Of a stretch of 64,000 nucleotides of DNA, positions 27,988 to 37,274 are shown one piece after another; the first letter of the stretch is position 1, and each line of letters begins with the position of its first letter. The notes beneath the pieces were generated by a model. That model did no database searches, was not told the origin of the DNA, and saw nothing but the letters and a program-made list of their open reading frames with translations. This stretch comes from Sulfurospirillum_A sp029027265. Lineage in GTDB: Bacteria > Campylobacterota > Campylobacteria > Campylobacterales > Sulfurospirillaceae. The stretch spans positions 868,001-932,000 of the forward strand of contig CP093061.1 of assembly GCA_029027265.1 (NCBI GenBank), given 5' to 3'. The position numbers and the translations under genes were made by a program.

Positions 27988-29309
27988 TGCCCCTAAAATC
28001 AAAGACAATAATTCAGAAAGATTAATTTTCAAATAAGTTAAAATGATATAAATAATGGAGGTGAATTATGAGTAGAAGAAAAGGACAAATATATAGTGCC
28101 GAACAAAAAACAAGAATAGTTTTAGAGCTGCTAAAAGAAGAACAAACAACAAGTCAAATAGCATCTAAATATAAAATCACATCACAATCTTTAAGTAAAT
28201 GGAAACAACAGTTTCTAAATAATGCATCACTTGCATTCGATGTAGGAGGAGTAACTAAAACTTACCTAGATGAGATAGAAGAGTTAAAGAGTGAGAATGA
28301 TGGTTTAGCTAAAGCACTAGGTAAAGCTACAATAAAAGTAGAGTTTGTTGAAAAAAAGCTAAAGAGCTTGGACTTATGTAATAAAAGAGCGATGATCGAG
28401 TCCAAGCATAAATATTTATCAATATCAGAGCAATGTAATATATTTGGTATCAGTAGAAGTCATTACTACTACAAACCAGCACCAATGAGTCAGGAGAATA
28501 TTGAACTACTGCACAAGATAGATGAAATAGCTACTGATAACTCAGAGTATGGTTATAGATTTATATATGAACAACTAAAAGAAGATGGCTACTATATTGG
28601 AAAACATAGAGTCTTAAAATATATGGGAATACTTGGTATCCAAGCAATATATCTAACCAAAAAAAGACTCACAAGTCTCAAAAACCAAGAGCATAAGATT
28701 TATGAGTATCTACTAAAAAAATATTGGACTAAATTTGGAAAGAGAAAAACTGTATATGTACCCACACCAAATGAAGTATGGAGTGGTGATATTACATATA
28801 TACGTGTTAATGGAAGCTTTATGTATTTTACAGCTGTTATAGACTGGCATAGCAAAGCAATACTGTCCTATAACATATCTAACTCTATGGATGCAACACT
28901 TGCAACTGATGTACTTGGGGAGGCATTGGCTAAATATCCTAAACCTAAAATATTTAATAGTGACCAAGGGAGCTAATACACTAGTTATGAACATACTAAG
29001 TTACTTAAAAAATATGATATTAAAATATCTATGAATGGTAAAGGTAGAAGTATAGATAATATTGTAATTGAAAGATTTTTTAGAACATTAAAACATGGCA
29101 ATATTTATATCAGTGATTATCAATCAATAAAGGAGTTAAAAGAAGGTGTAAAAAACTACATCCATAAATACAATTTTAAAAAATTTCATTCAAGTATAAA
29201 CTATAAAAAACCTATGAATGTTTATCTTGAATATCTGAAAAATGTAGGTTAAAGTAACAGATGAGGATGAAATTAAATCTGTTTAAGAGTTGTCTTGATT
29301 TTTAGGGCA
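27988..29309 (+). mobile_element. IS3-family insertion sequence nested in the IS256-like element
   Basis: The ends begin TGCCCCTAAAATCAAAGACA on the left and, as reverse complement, TGCCCTAAAAATCAAGACAA on the right, with the 5'-TG...CA-3' termini of the IS3 family. Length is 1,322 bases, typical for IS3. The flanks TAA and TTA simply extend the inverted repeat, so no clear target duplication is seen. Confidence 0.7.
28068..29252 (+). pseudogene. IS3-family transposase, single reading frame with one nonsense codon
   Basis: OrfA and OrfB are fused in one frame. A helix-turn-helix opens it (IYSAEQKTRIVLELLKEEQT), a leucine-rich coil follows (YLDEIEELKSEN), then the HTH_21 region (YGYRFIYEQLKEDGYYIG) and the rve core. 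The catalytic triad is visible: D in WSGDITYIRV, D in NSDQGS, E in VIERFFRTLK. The only defect is TAA at 28974-28976, where related transposases read glutamine (DQGSQYTS), so one C-to-T change (CAA to TAA) explains it. The part after the stop remains open to 29252. GGAGGTGAATT precedes the start. Confidence 0.82.
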
Positions 29310-29380
29310 TTATACTCTTCATTTGTAAATCCTTCTGTGTTCAACATTTTATCTAATTGACACAGAATTCTTTACAGTCC

Positions 29381-29705
29381 CATGAACCTCGTCGCGTGCT
29401 ATTTTTATCTCTTTTCTATCGCTATGGTTTTCCATCTCTTTTTTATTTAAATCACTCTCTGCAATGACAACTCCATTTTCATTTACTTTTGCATCTACTC
29501 CAAATAAAACAGTTTTATCTAAGTAGTTAGATTTTCTTATCATATTTACTAAAGCATTTGTATATGTATTATAGGGATCAGCCAAAAGTTTTTTTGGCTC
29601 GATTCCTAATTTTTTTCCAAAAAACTTTATGGCTAGTTTGTCATAAATTCTGTTAAAAGCCACTTCACTATTTAAAAGATGTGCGTGTATATCTACTGTT
29701 TTCAA
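29381..29705 (-). pseudogene. Amidohydrolase-family enzyme, N-terminal fragment cut by the IS256-like element
   Basis: The frame begins at a TTG (29705) with KTVDIHAHLLNSEVAFNRIY; the VDIHAHLL motif gives the first two metal-binding histidines of the metal-dependent hydrolase (TIM-barrel) superfamily. After about 110 residues (ending RDEVHG) it enters the IS right end, which adds nine foreign codons before a stop at 29349. The rest of the barrel is gone, so it cannot be active. There is no good ribosome site, so the true start may have been further upstream. Confidence 0.65.
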
Positions 29706-29720
29706 TATGGTTTTCTTTTT

Positions 29721-29822
29721 TTACAAATTTACTGTTTCAACAACACAAAATCTTCCAGAAGCATTATTTTTGTAAATATAATCGAGCATAACTCCTGAAT
29801 CATACTCATATTTGTTACAATA
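29721..29822 (-). pseudogene. C-terminal tail of an unidentified gene
   Basis: An open frame without start reads YCNKYEYDSGVMLDYIYKNN then ASGRFCVVETVNL and stop. Its composition looks like real coding sequence and it ends just before the amidohydrolase fragment. The front of the gene is missing between here and the end of the acyltransferase gene at 29845. I cannot name the family. Confidence 0.3.
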
Positions 29823-29844
29823 TTAATACCACTTGATAGATTTC

Positions 29845-32800
29845 CTATCTTTCAAGTAACTCTTGTGCGAGTTTTTTTGCCATTTTAAAATCAGACTTTC
29901 CACTTGCTAGTTTTGGCACTTCTTCAGTTTTAAAGATGTGACTAGGTCTCATTATAGGGATCACATCACTTTCTTTTATTTTGTTTTCTACTTCTTCTTT
30001 TGTTAATTCTCCCACGTAAAGCAATATTACTTTCTCACCTTTCTTTTCATCATTTAAATTTGTTGCAATTAATTCAATACTCTCTTGAAATATGTTATTT
30101 AATTGTTCTTCAATACTTCCTAGGCTTATCATCTCTCCACCGATTTTTGCAAACCTACTGTACCTATCAACAATGCTGATAAATCCATCTTCATCAACAT
30201 GTCCTTTATCTCCAGTTTTGTAGTAACGAACACCATCAATTTCTACGATTACTTCATTTATCTTATTTGCATCATCTAAATAACCTTTCATAACTTGTGC
30301 ACCACCAACAATAATAAGTCCATCTTCTCCAATAGAAAGTTCTTCTAATGTTTCAGGATTTATGATTTTTACTATAGTTCCTGGAAGCCCTTGTCCTACT
30401 GTTCCTGTTTTATTACCCTTCACTACTCTCATGGTGTCTAAATCTAAGGCATCTGGCATATTTACAGATATAACAGGTGATGTTTCTGTTGCTCCATAGC
30501 CTTCATATATTTCAAGTGAAAATTTTTCCTTGAATGCATTTTTGATTTCAGGTTTTAATTTTTCTGCACCAGCTACCACCATACGTATGCTTCCGAACAT
30601 TAGAGGAAGTAATTTTCTATTTTTTGCATATAGTCTAAAAAATGTTGATGTACCAAACATAATAGTTGCTTGATAACGAGCTGCAAGTTTACCAATTGCT
30701 ACTGCATCAGTTGGATCTGGAGCACTTACCATGGTAATACCTTCACTCATAGGAAGAAGAGTTGTTATAGTAAGTCCAAATGAATGAAATATAGGTAAAG
30801 AGTTAAGAATGACATCTTTATCTTGAAAATTCAATAAAGCAGAAACTTGTTTTATGTTAGCAACAAGGTTTTTGTGTGTTAGCTCAATTCCTTTAGGAGA
30901 GCCTTCACTTCCACTACTAAATAGTATAGTAGCGGTATCATTCATACTCATTTTTTCAAAATATAATTTTTCAATAAACCAAGCAGGCATAAAAATAGCT
31001 TGTAAAAGTGTTGTTGTTTTTTCAGTTTTTTTAAAGTTTTTTCCAATGGATTCAACTGAAATAATTTTGTCTTTTAGTGTTTCAGAAAAATCAAATCCTT
31101 TAGTTGTAAGTTTTTCCATAAATTTTTCGGAACTAACAATAGATGTTATATTTGCTTTTTTTATGGCATTTGTCATAGCCTCATCACTTAGTGTGTAGTT
31201 TAAATTCACAGGTCTTTTACCAAGTATAAGCAATGCCATATTTATGATAGATCCAATAGCAGAAGAGGGTAATAAAACACCTATGTTTTTTCCAGAAATA
31301 TTTTTTAATGATTTTACAAAAAGTAAAACTGCTGTTATCATTTTATAATTATTTAAGTCTGTACCCATAGTATCTACAATAGACCTTTTAAAAAGTTGAC
31401 TTTTTGCTCTTTTTAACCAGCTGTATTGTAAAGGTTTTTGTTCAGCAAGATTTTCTTCCCATGTTTTATAAGATAACGCAGTGATTTTTTGTTTTAAAAC
31501 TTTTGCAGGAGTATCAGCATTTAATTTCTCTCCAAAGGTTACTATGATGTTGTTTTTAGAACCTTCTTTGGTTAGTTTTTTGAACTGTTCATCTGCTTTA
31601 GAGAAAGTAGAACCCCAAAGACCATGAATATAAAAAGGAATTATTGGATGATCACTTCCTTTTATTGCTAATTCATAACCTTTTTTAAATTCTCCTAATT
31701 GACCATTGTAACTGATACGTCCCTCTGGAAATAATGCTACTACTTCACCATTGTCCAATCTTTCACGTATTTGTCTTATAGATTCTTTGCTAGATGTGCT
31801 TGAAATTGGAATGATATTGAAATATTTTAAAAACCATTGCAAATACCATTTACTATAAATACTTTTTATCATTACAAATTTGATTGCACGAGGAGAAGCA
31901 ACTTGTAGAACAAGCCAATCAATCCAACTTATGTGATTCCCAAGAAGTAAAACACCATCTCTTTGAGGCAAGTTTTTTAAACCTCTTACATATAAGCTAT
32001 ATTTTGTTTTTAAGATAGGCATTAAAAGGATTCTTATAAAAAGATGAGGTAGTTGTTTTATTGCATAAAATGAGCCAATAAGAGCTACAAATGCACTAAA
32101 TAAAAATAGCATACTACTGTCAAATCCAATTTGCACAAATATAATTGAAATAAGTAAAAAAGAAAACATAACAATGTTTTGTATAAAGTTGTTTCCAGCT
32201 AAAACTGTTCCTAGTTCTGATTCTTTTGCAAAGTATTGAATAGATGAATTTAAAGGTACTATCAATAATCCGCCAAAAAATCCAAACATTATACTTGAAA
32301 CTACCATGCTATATAATTCTGTTGAGAATGCAAAAAGCATAAGTGAAGCAAAAATTCCAAGAGCACCTAGTGGAACTATGCCTAACTCTATATGCAGTTT
32401 AGACCAACGACCTGCCAACATTGAACCAAATATTAAACCTATAGCACTTACTGCTAAAACAGCTTGTACTATAATTGCATTTTCATTTCCAGTTATTATT
32501 TTGTAGTGTGCTGGAAAAGCGGCAACTATAACTTGTCCCACTCCCCAAAAGATACTTAAGCCAATGATACTTAACCAGATATTTTTATCTGAACGAATAA
32601 GTTTAAAATTTGTTTTTAGGTAAGTAAGATTTAGATAACTTTTCATTTTGAAAACATTTTGTTTTCTTACAGAATTAATAATTGGAATTTTAAAAGTAAA
32701 GAAACTTTCTACTATGGTTAATAATATCAATATCCATCCTATTGGAGTAACTGTTTGTAAAATAGCTCCAGCATCATTTGACTCAATGTAATATGATTCA

Positions 32801-33285
32801 AAAACTATAGAAAATAAAATTGAACTTATTAATATAGCAACAATAGTGATTGCTTGAATAACTCCATTTGCAGCACCAATATTTTCTGTTCCAACTAACT
32901 CTTTTATAAGACCATATTTTGAAGGAGAGTATATAGCACTTTGAACAGCTAATAAAAATGTCATTGCAAAAGCGGTATAAAACCACCCTTGATAATAACT
33001 AAAAGTAATAAGAGATGCTAAAACAATGGAACTTAATGCTGCATAACGAATAACTTTTGTTTTTGCAAATCTGTCGCTTATATAACCAGATGGTGAAAAC
33101 AATAAAATGAATGGCAATAAAATCATTGAGTTAACAAAAGCACTTAATATAATAAGTGTATCACCTTCAAAACTTTTTAGTAAAACATTTTGTATAGTTA
33201 TTTTATGAGCTATATCAACAGTAGCATTTAATAATAAAACTATTATAAATGGTATAAACCCACGTATTTTTAGAAGATTATTCAT
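29845..33285 (-). CDS. aas: Three-module lysophospholipid transporter / acyltransferase / acyl-ACP synthetase
   Basis: A 1,146-residue fusion for recycling lysophospholipids in the inner membrane. Residues about 1-420 are a 12-helix MFS transporter of the LplT type, which flips lysophospholipid inwards. Residues about 430-620 are a PlsC-type acyltransferase with the HX4D motif NHISWIDW and FPEGRIS. Residues about 640-1140 are an AMP-forming ligase with TILFSSGSEGSPKG, YGATETSP and YKTGDKGHVDEDGFI, which activates the fatty acid. In E. coli these are two genes (lplT and aas); here they are one chain. The stop of the MerR gene overlaps its start by four bases, so both are in one operon. A role in taking up outside fatty acids is also possible. 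Confidence 0.88.
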   Translation of the reverse strand: MNNLLKIRGFIPFIIVLLLNATVDIAHKITIQNVLLKSFEGDTLIILSAFVNSMILLPFILLFSPSGYISDRFAKTKVIRYAALSSIVLASLITFSYYQGWFYTAFAMTFLLAVQSAIYSPSKYGLIKELVGTENIGAANGVIQAITIVAILISSILFSIVFESYYIESNDAGAILQTVTPIGWILILLTIVESFFTFKIPIINSVRKQNVFKMKSYLNLTYLKTNFKLIRSDKNIWLSIIGLSIFWGVGQVIVAAFPAHYKIITGNENAIIVQAVLAVSAIGLIFGSMLAGRWSKLHIELGIVPLGALGIFASLMLFAFSTELYSMVVSSIMFGFFGGLLIVPLNSSIQYFAKESELGTVLAGNNFIQNIVMFSFLLISIIFVQIGFDSSMLFLFSAFVALIGSFYAIKQLPHLFIRILLMPILKTKYSLYVRGLKNLPQRDGVLLLGNHISWIDWLVLQVASPRAIKFVMIKSIYSKWYLQWFLKYFNIIPISSTSSKESIRQIRERLDNGEVVALFPEGRISYNGQLGEFKKGYELAIKGSDHPIIPFYIHGLWGSTFSKADEQFKKLTKEGSKNNIIVTFGEKLNADTPAKVLKQKITALSYKTWEENLAEQKPLQYSWLKRAKSQLFKRSIVDTMGTDLNNYKMITAVLLFVKSLKNISGKNIGVLLPSSAIGSIINMALLILGKRPVNLNYTLSDEAMTNAIKKANITSIVSSEKFMEKLTTKGFDFSETLKDKIISVESIGKNFKKTEKTTTLLQAIFMPAWFIEKLYFEKMSMNDTATILFSSGSEGSPKGIELTHKNLVANIKQVSALLNFQDKDVILNSLPIFHSFGLTITTLLPMSEGITMVSAPDPTDAVAIGKLAARYQATIMFGTSTFFRLYAKNRKLLPLMFGSIRMVVAGAEKLKPEIKNAFKEKFSLEIYEGYGATETSPVISVNMPDALDLDTMRVVKGNKTGTVGQGLPGTIVKIINPETLEELSIGEDGLIIVGGAQVMKGYLDDANKINEVIVEIDGVRYYKTGDKGHVDEDGFISIVDRYSRFAKIGGEMISLGSIEEQLNNIFQESIELIATNLNDEKKGEKVILLYVGELTKEEVENKIKESDVIPIMRPSHIFKTEEVPKLASGKSDFKMAKKLAQELLER

Positions 33286-33938
33286 TTTGTGTCCTTGTTT
33301 TTTTGATATTCATTAAGTGTGTGCATGTTAAAAAGGTAAGGTTTCAGTATAAGTGTCATGTCAAAAAGAGCTTTTACTGAGTCATTTTTATTTGATTGGT
33401 TATTTAAAAAATCTTTTGCAAAAGAAACTTCAATCTTTGCAAGTTTTTGAGCATATTTTATATAAGATTTTAGTACTGACTTGTCAACATTAAGTTTTTC
33501 TATGTTCAATAAAATATCTAATATCTCAATGTCCTTAGTTGTAAAAAGGTTATTCCTTTGAAAAAGCAATCCATCTTTGATGTAAGATTCTAATTTTTCA
33601 GAAGAAATATTATATTTATTTTGTATCTGTTCCATAGTATAAGTTTCTTGATGTATTGGTCCCATTATGATATCAAGTGTTTCTAAAACAGTTTCAAATC
33701 CTTTTTCAAAATCAAATTTACCATTTTTTACAACAGTTTTGATTTCACTAATAGAAGAGTCAAAATTGGATTGAAGGTATTTGATAAATTTAATAATTTC
33801 TATACAGCTCTCTTCATACAAATGCAAATTTGGTTTTGGTTTGTGTGGAGGTGGAAGAAGACCTTCCTTTATGTAGAAAAGAATAGTTGATTTTGAGACA
33901 CTAGTTTGTTTAACAAGTTCATTCATTTTGATGGGCAT
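33282..33938 (-). CDS. MerR-family transcriptional regulator
   Basis: A 218-residue DNA-binding protein with a MerR winged helix at the N-terminus (MNELVKQTSVSKSTILFYIK then EGLLPPP). A coiled region follows, then a second half (about 95-150) that looks like a repeat of the same fold (MEQIQNKYNISSEKLESYIK then DGLLF). The C-terminal part has no metal-binding cysteines, so it is not a metal sensor. Four-base overlap with the acyltransferase fusion suggests that it controls that gene, perhaps in response to a lipid. Its own promoter has near-consensus boxes. Confidence 0.8.
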   Translation of the reverse strand: MPIKMNELVKQTSVSKSTILFYIKEGLLPPPHKPKPNLHLYEESCIEIIKFIKYLQSNFDSSISEIKTVVKNGKFDFEKGFETVLETLDIIMGPIHQETYTMEQIQNKYNISSEKLESYIKDGLLFQRNNLFTTKDIEILDILLNIEKLNVDKSVLKSYIKYAQKLAKIEVSFAKDFLNNQSNKNDSVKALFDMTLILKPYLFNMHTLNEYQKNKDTK

Positions 33939-33966
33939 TTAAACATTCCTTTGTTTTGATATGAGA

Positions 33967-33995
33967 AGTATAACAATATTTATATAAAGTGTCAA
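33967..33995 (-). promoter_or_regulatory. Near-consensus sigma-70 promoter of the MerR-aas operon
   Basis: On the minus strand TTGACA (33995-33990) is separated by 17 bases from TATACT (33972-33967), about 30 bases before the MerR start. A clear -35 box is unusual in this window. A short direct repeat, AGCGT, lies just upstream and may bind a regulator. Confidence 0.65.
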
Positions 33996-34019
33996 GTAAC
34001 GCTTTACGCTTTTTAGCCT

Positions 34020-35219
34020 TTATGCACACTCAAATTTAAATAACAATTTAAGTAAAAATGGAGGAATTATGGTTGTTATGATTATAACAAAAATTAGTAC
34101 AGCGTAAATTTCATTATTTAATATTCCATTTACTCTTCCAATTTCAGCAAAAATTAGCCCAACTTCTCCACGAGGAATCATGCTAATTCCAATAAGCATT
34201 TGGTTTGTAGAGCATTTTTGTGTGATGAAAAAAGCACCTATATATTTTCCAAAAACTGCTATAAAAAGAAAAACTAGCCCCATATACCAAAATCCTGAAG
34301 AGCTAAAGTCAATTATTCTTATGTTCATAGACAATCCAACCATAACAAAAAATATGGGAGTAAAAAGTTGAATTATAGGTGTCATAGAAGTTTTTACTTT
34401 TTGAAGAAACTCTGCACTCTCTCTTAGTCCTAGTCCAAATGGCAAGAAAAATCTACGTGAAAGTGCAATTCCCGCTGCAAATGCACCAAGTATTTCAGGA
34501 GCACCACTTAGGTGAGAAAGATAAGCAAAAAGAAGAATAAGTGAGATGATAATAGTTGGAATAAAGCCTGAAACTTTTTTCTTTGAATCAAATTTACGTA
34601 TCAATACAGATAGTAAGTTCGCCGCGATTGGAGCTAAAAGTAAAAACATAAATATAAAAGCCGTTACATGTAAAGTATTGCCCCAGCTAATTTCTTGTTT
34701 TACTGCGTAGTCGTAAACAAAAACTAAAATGATAACACCTATGATGTCATCTATAACAGCAGCTCCTATGACTATTTGAGCAATTCCTGTTTGTTCTTTG
34801 TGCATATCTTTTAAAACTCTAAGAGTGATTCCAATGCTAGTTGCGGTTAGTGTACCACCTATGAAAAGTGAGACACTAATAGAGAGGTCAAAAAGGTAAA
34901 TACCAGCAAGTAGTGATGCTGAAAAAGGAAAGATAACTCCAAAAAGGGCAACCACTATAGCTTTACTACCAGCTTCTTTGAGTCGTTTTATGTCAGTTTC
35001 TAAACCAACTTCAAAAAGAAGAAGTATAATACCAATTTCAGCTAAAACTTTTAGAACATCATTAACTTCAATGATACCAAACCCAGATACTCCCAAAAGT
35101 ATACCAGCACTAAGCTCACCCAACACTGATGGAATACCTATTTTGGCGAACAGTTCTCCTAATATCCTTGCTGTTACAAGAATCAAAAATAACATAAGAA
35201 AAAAGTTATGTATGTCCAT
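34020..35219 (-). CDS. CPA2-type cation:proton antiporter (Kef/NapA-like)
   Basis: An inner-membrane antiporter of 399 residues with about twelve helices and no C-terminal TrkA domain. The family regions are visible: GELSAGILLG (about 33-45), LLLFEVGLETD (about 68-80), AAVIDDIIGV with the paired acidic residues of the ion site (about 152-165), and MIPRGEVGLIFAEIG near 345. It exchanges protons for Na+ or K+ and helps pH and salt balance. It is divergent from the sirtuin gene, with 64 bases between them. A TTACATGTAA motif lies inside the coding region. Confidence 0.87.
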   Translation of the reverse strand: MDIHNFFLMLFLILVTARILGELFAKIGIPSVLGELSAGILLGVSGFGIIEVNDVLKVLAEIGIILLLFEVGLETDIKRLKEAGSKAIVVALFGVIFPFSASLLAGIYLFDLSISVSLFIGGTLTATSIGITLRVLKDMHKEQTGIAQIVIGAAVIDDIIGVIILVFVYDYAVKQEISWGNTLHVTAFIFMFLLLAPIAANLLSVLIRKFDSKKKVSGFIPTIIISLILLFAYLSHLSGAPEILGAFAAGIALSRRFFLPFGLGLRESAEFLQKVKTSMTPIIQLFTPIFFVMVGLSMNIRIIDFSSSGFWYMGLVFLFIAVFGKYIGAFFITQKCSTNQMLIGISMIPRGEVGLIFAEIGRVNGILNNEIYAVLIFVIIITTIIPPFLLKLLFKFECA

Positions 35220-35283
35220 GTAGTTATTCTACTCCAAATTATAATAAAATTAGATAAAATATATTACATGTAAAGGAGTTGTC

Positions 35284-35976
35284 ATGTCTAAAATAGTTAT
35301 TTTTAGTGGAGCAGGGGTGAGTGCTGAGAGTGGAATTTCTACTTTTAGAGATAGTGATGGACTTTGGGAAAAACACAATATTGCAGATATTTGTACGGCA
35401 GGATGTTTACAAACAAACCGCGAAGAAACTCTTGATTTTTATGATGCAAGGCGAAAAAACATAGAAGACAAAAAGCCAAATTTAGCTCATAAAACCATAG
35501 CCAAACTAAAAGAACAATATCCAGATGAAATTTCAATTATAACTCAAAATGTAGATGATATGTTTGAGAGAGCAGGGTGTAGTGATATACTTCATCTTCA
35601 TGGATTTTTGAGAGAGATTAAATGTGAAAAGTGTAGTTATGTAGAAGACATAGCTTATGAAAAACAAAACAGAGATAAACTTTGCCCTACATGTAACGTA
35701 AAATTAAGACCAAATATAGTCTTTTTTGGAGAAGCTGCACCAAAGTATGAGGAGCTTTATAAACACTTAGAAGATTGTGAAGTATTTGTTTGTATTGGAA
35801 CTAGTGGAGCTGTAATTAATGTAGATATGCTTTCTCAATGGGCGGAGTATAAAATATTAAACAACTTAGAACCTAGCAATCTTATAAATGAAGAGTATTT
35901 TAATGAAGTCTATTATGAAAATGCAACTACAGCAATATCTAAGATAGAAAATTCTTTGCTAAAATTTTTAGATTGA
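35284..35976 (+). CDS. Sir2-family NAD-dependent protein deacylase
   Basis: Removes acyl groups from lysines using NAD. The 230-residue protein has the motifs in order: GAGVSAESGISTFRDSDGLW, TQNVDDMFERAG, HLHG with the catalytic histidine, the zinc cysteines CEKC and CPTC, and IGTSGAVINVD. No Tyr/Arg pair typical of desuccinylases is obvious, so I leave the acyl type open. The ribosome site AAAGGAG directly continues a TTACATGTAA palindrome at 35265-35274. The aminotransferase gene follows after 45 bases, likely in the same transcript. Confidence 0.9.
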   Translation: MSKIVIFSGAGVSAESGISTFRDSDGLWEKHNIADICTAGCLQTNREETLDFYDARRKNIEDKKPNLAHKTIAKLKEQYPDEISIITQNVDDMFERAGCSDILHLHGFLREIKCEKCSYVEDIAYEKQNRDKLCPTCNVKLRPNIVFFGEAAPKYEELYKHLEDCEVFVCIGTSGAVINVDMLSQWAEYKILNNLEPSNLINEEYFNEVYYENATTAISKIENSLLKFLD

Positions 35977-36020
35977 TAAAACTCAATTTATTTGTTTACA
36001 TGTAAGGATATAATTACGAA

Positions 36021-37274
36021 ATGAAAAAAATAAAAGAAAATATAATAACAGATAAAAATATACTCTATTTTGACTATACAGCTTCTGGGCAAGCTTATGC
36101 TCCTATTGAGAGTAAAATTCAAAATATATTAAAAACATATGCAAATACTCACTCAGAAGTATCTTCAAATTCAGTAATAACAAGTAAGTTATATGAACAA
36201 GCAAGAGTTGATTTAAAAAAATATTTAGAGATAGATGATAGTTTTTACCTTTTACCAACAGGAACAGGTGCGACTGGTGCTATAAAAAAGTTTCAAGAGT
36301 TGATGGGCATTTACATACCTCCAAGAACAAGAAAAAGATACAAAGTAGAACCCAAAGAGCTTCCGTTAGTTTTTGTGGGACCCTATGAGCATCATTCAAA
36401 TGAGATAAGTTTTCGTGAGGGCTTATGTGAGGTTATAAGAATTCCACTTGACAATAAAGATTGTATAGATTTGAGCTGCTTAGAAAAAGAACTTGAAGCT
36501 AATAAAAACAGAGAAATAATAGCTTCATTTTCAGTAGCTTCAAATGTTACAGGCGTTTTGAGTGACTACAAAACTATATACTCTTTAATAAAAAAGTACA
36601 ACGGTATTTTGTGTTTAGACGCGGCGGCAGCATCTCCGTACATAAACATAGATTGTGCTTACTATGATGCACTGTTTTTGTCACCGCATAAGCTCTTGGG
36701 TGGAGTAGGTAGTTGTGGGCTTTTGGTAATAAAAAAAGATCTTTGTTGTGATGAAGAGCCAACTTTTGCAGGTGGTGGAACAGTCTCTTATGTTTCGAGA
36801 AAATCACATAATTTTTTAGCTGATTTTGAAACGAAAGAAGATGCAGGAACTCCAGGAATAATGCAGTTTATACGAGCATCTTTGGCATATGAGCTTAGAG
36901 ATGAAATAGGTTTAAAAGTTATAAAACAAAAAGATGAAGAGTTAAAGTTTTATTTTGGAACTCGAGTAAAAGAGATAGACGGTGTAAAACTATTTTGTAG
37001 TTTCAATCAAGAAAAACTTCCTATTTTTTCATTAAACTTTGAAGGCCTAAATCCTTATGATATATCACAATACCTCTCAGACAAGTTTGGCATACAAACA
37101 AGAGCAGGATGTAGCTGTGCAGGACCTTATGGACATGATTTACTTAAGCTGGAAGATGGACAAGATTTTGATGAAAAACCAGGTTGGATAAGAATAAGCA
37201 TACATTTTACTCATACCAAAGAGGAGATAGATTTACTTTTAAAAGCTATAAAAGAGGCTATAGAGGTTTTATAG
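36021..37274 (+). CDS. Class V aminotransferase, cysteine-desulfurase-like
   Basis: A PLP enzyme of 417 residues. The cofactor lysine lies in LSPHKLLGG (about residue 222), and the preceding LCLDAAAASP gives the aspartate that contacts the PLP ring. The loop RAGCSCAGPYGHD near residue 362 carries cysteines placed as in desulfurases of the SufS/Csd group. HSEVSSNS near the start is also typical. Sulfur release from cysteine is the likely chemistry, but no iron-sulfur assembly genes are next to it, so another substrate is possible. A TTACATGTAA motif lies 14 bases upstream of the start. The end overlaps the convergent alcohol dehydrogenase gene by 17 bases. Confidence 0.8.
   Translation: MKKIKENIITDKNILYFDYTASGQAYAPIESKIQNILKTYANTHSEVSSNSVITSKLYEQARVDLKKYLEIDDSFYLLPTGTGATGAIKKFQELMGIYIPPRTRKRYKVEPKELPLVFVGPYEHHSNEISFREGLCEVIRIPLDNKDCIDLSCLEKELEANKNREIIASFSVASNVTGVLSDYKTIYSLIKKYNGILCLDAAAASPYINIDCAYYDALFLSPHKLLGGVGSCGLLVIKKDLCCDEEPTFAGGGTVSYVSRKSHNFLADFETKEDAGTPGIMQFIRASLAYELRDEIGLKVIKQKDEELKFYFGTRVKEIDGVKLFCSFNQEKLPIFSLNFEGLNPYDISQYLSDKFGIQTRAGCSCAGPYGHDLLKLEDGQDFDEKPGWIRISIHFTHTKEEIDLLLKAIKEAIEVL

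Larger units (their letters stand above)
26944..29380 (+). mobile_element. IS256-like element, internally deleted and split by an IS3 element
   Basis: The left end reads GGAACTGTTCAAAAATCTGT and then GTCAATTGGGTAAAAT. The reverse complement of the right end near 29380 reads GGACTGTAAAGAATTCTGTG and then TCAATTAGATAAAAT, so both share CTGTGTCAATTRGRTAAAAT. Between them lie a broken mutator-type transposase and, from 27988 to 29309, an IS3 element. The last third of the transposase is missing. The right edge falls in a host amidohydrolase gene, which it truncates. Confidence 0.65.
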
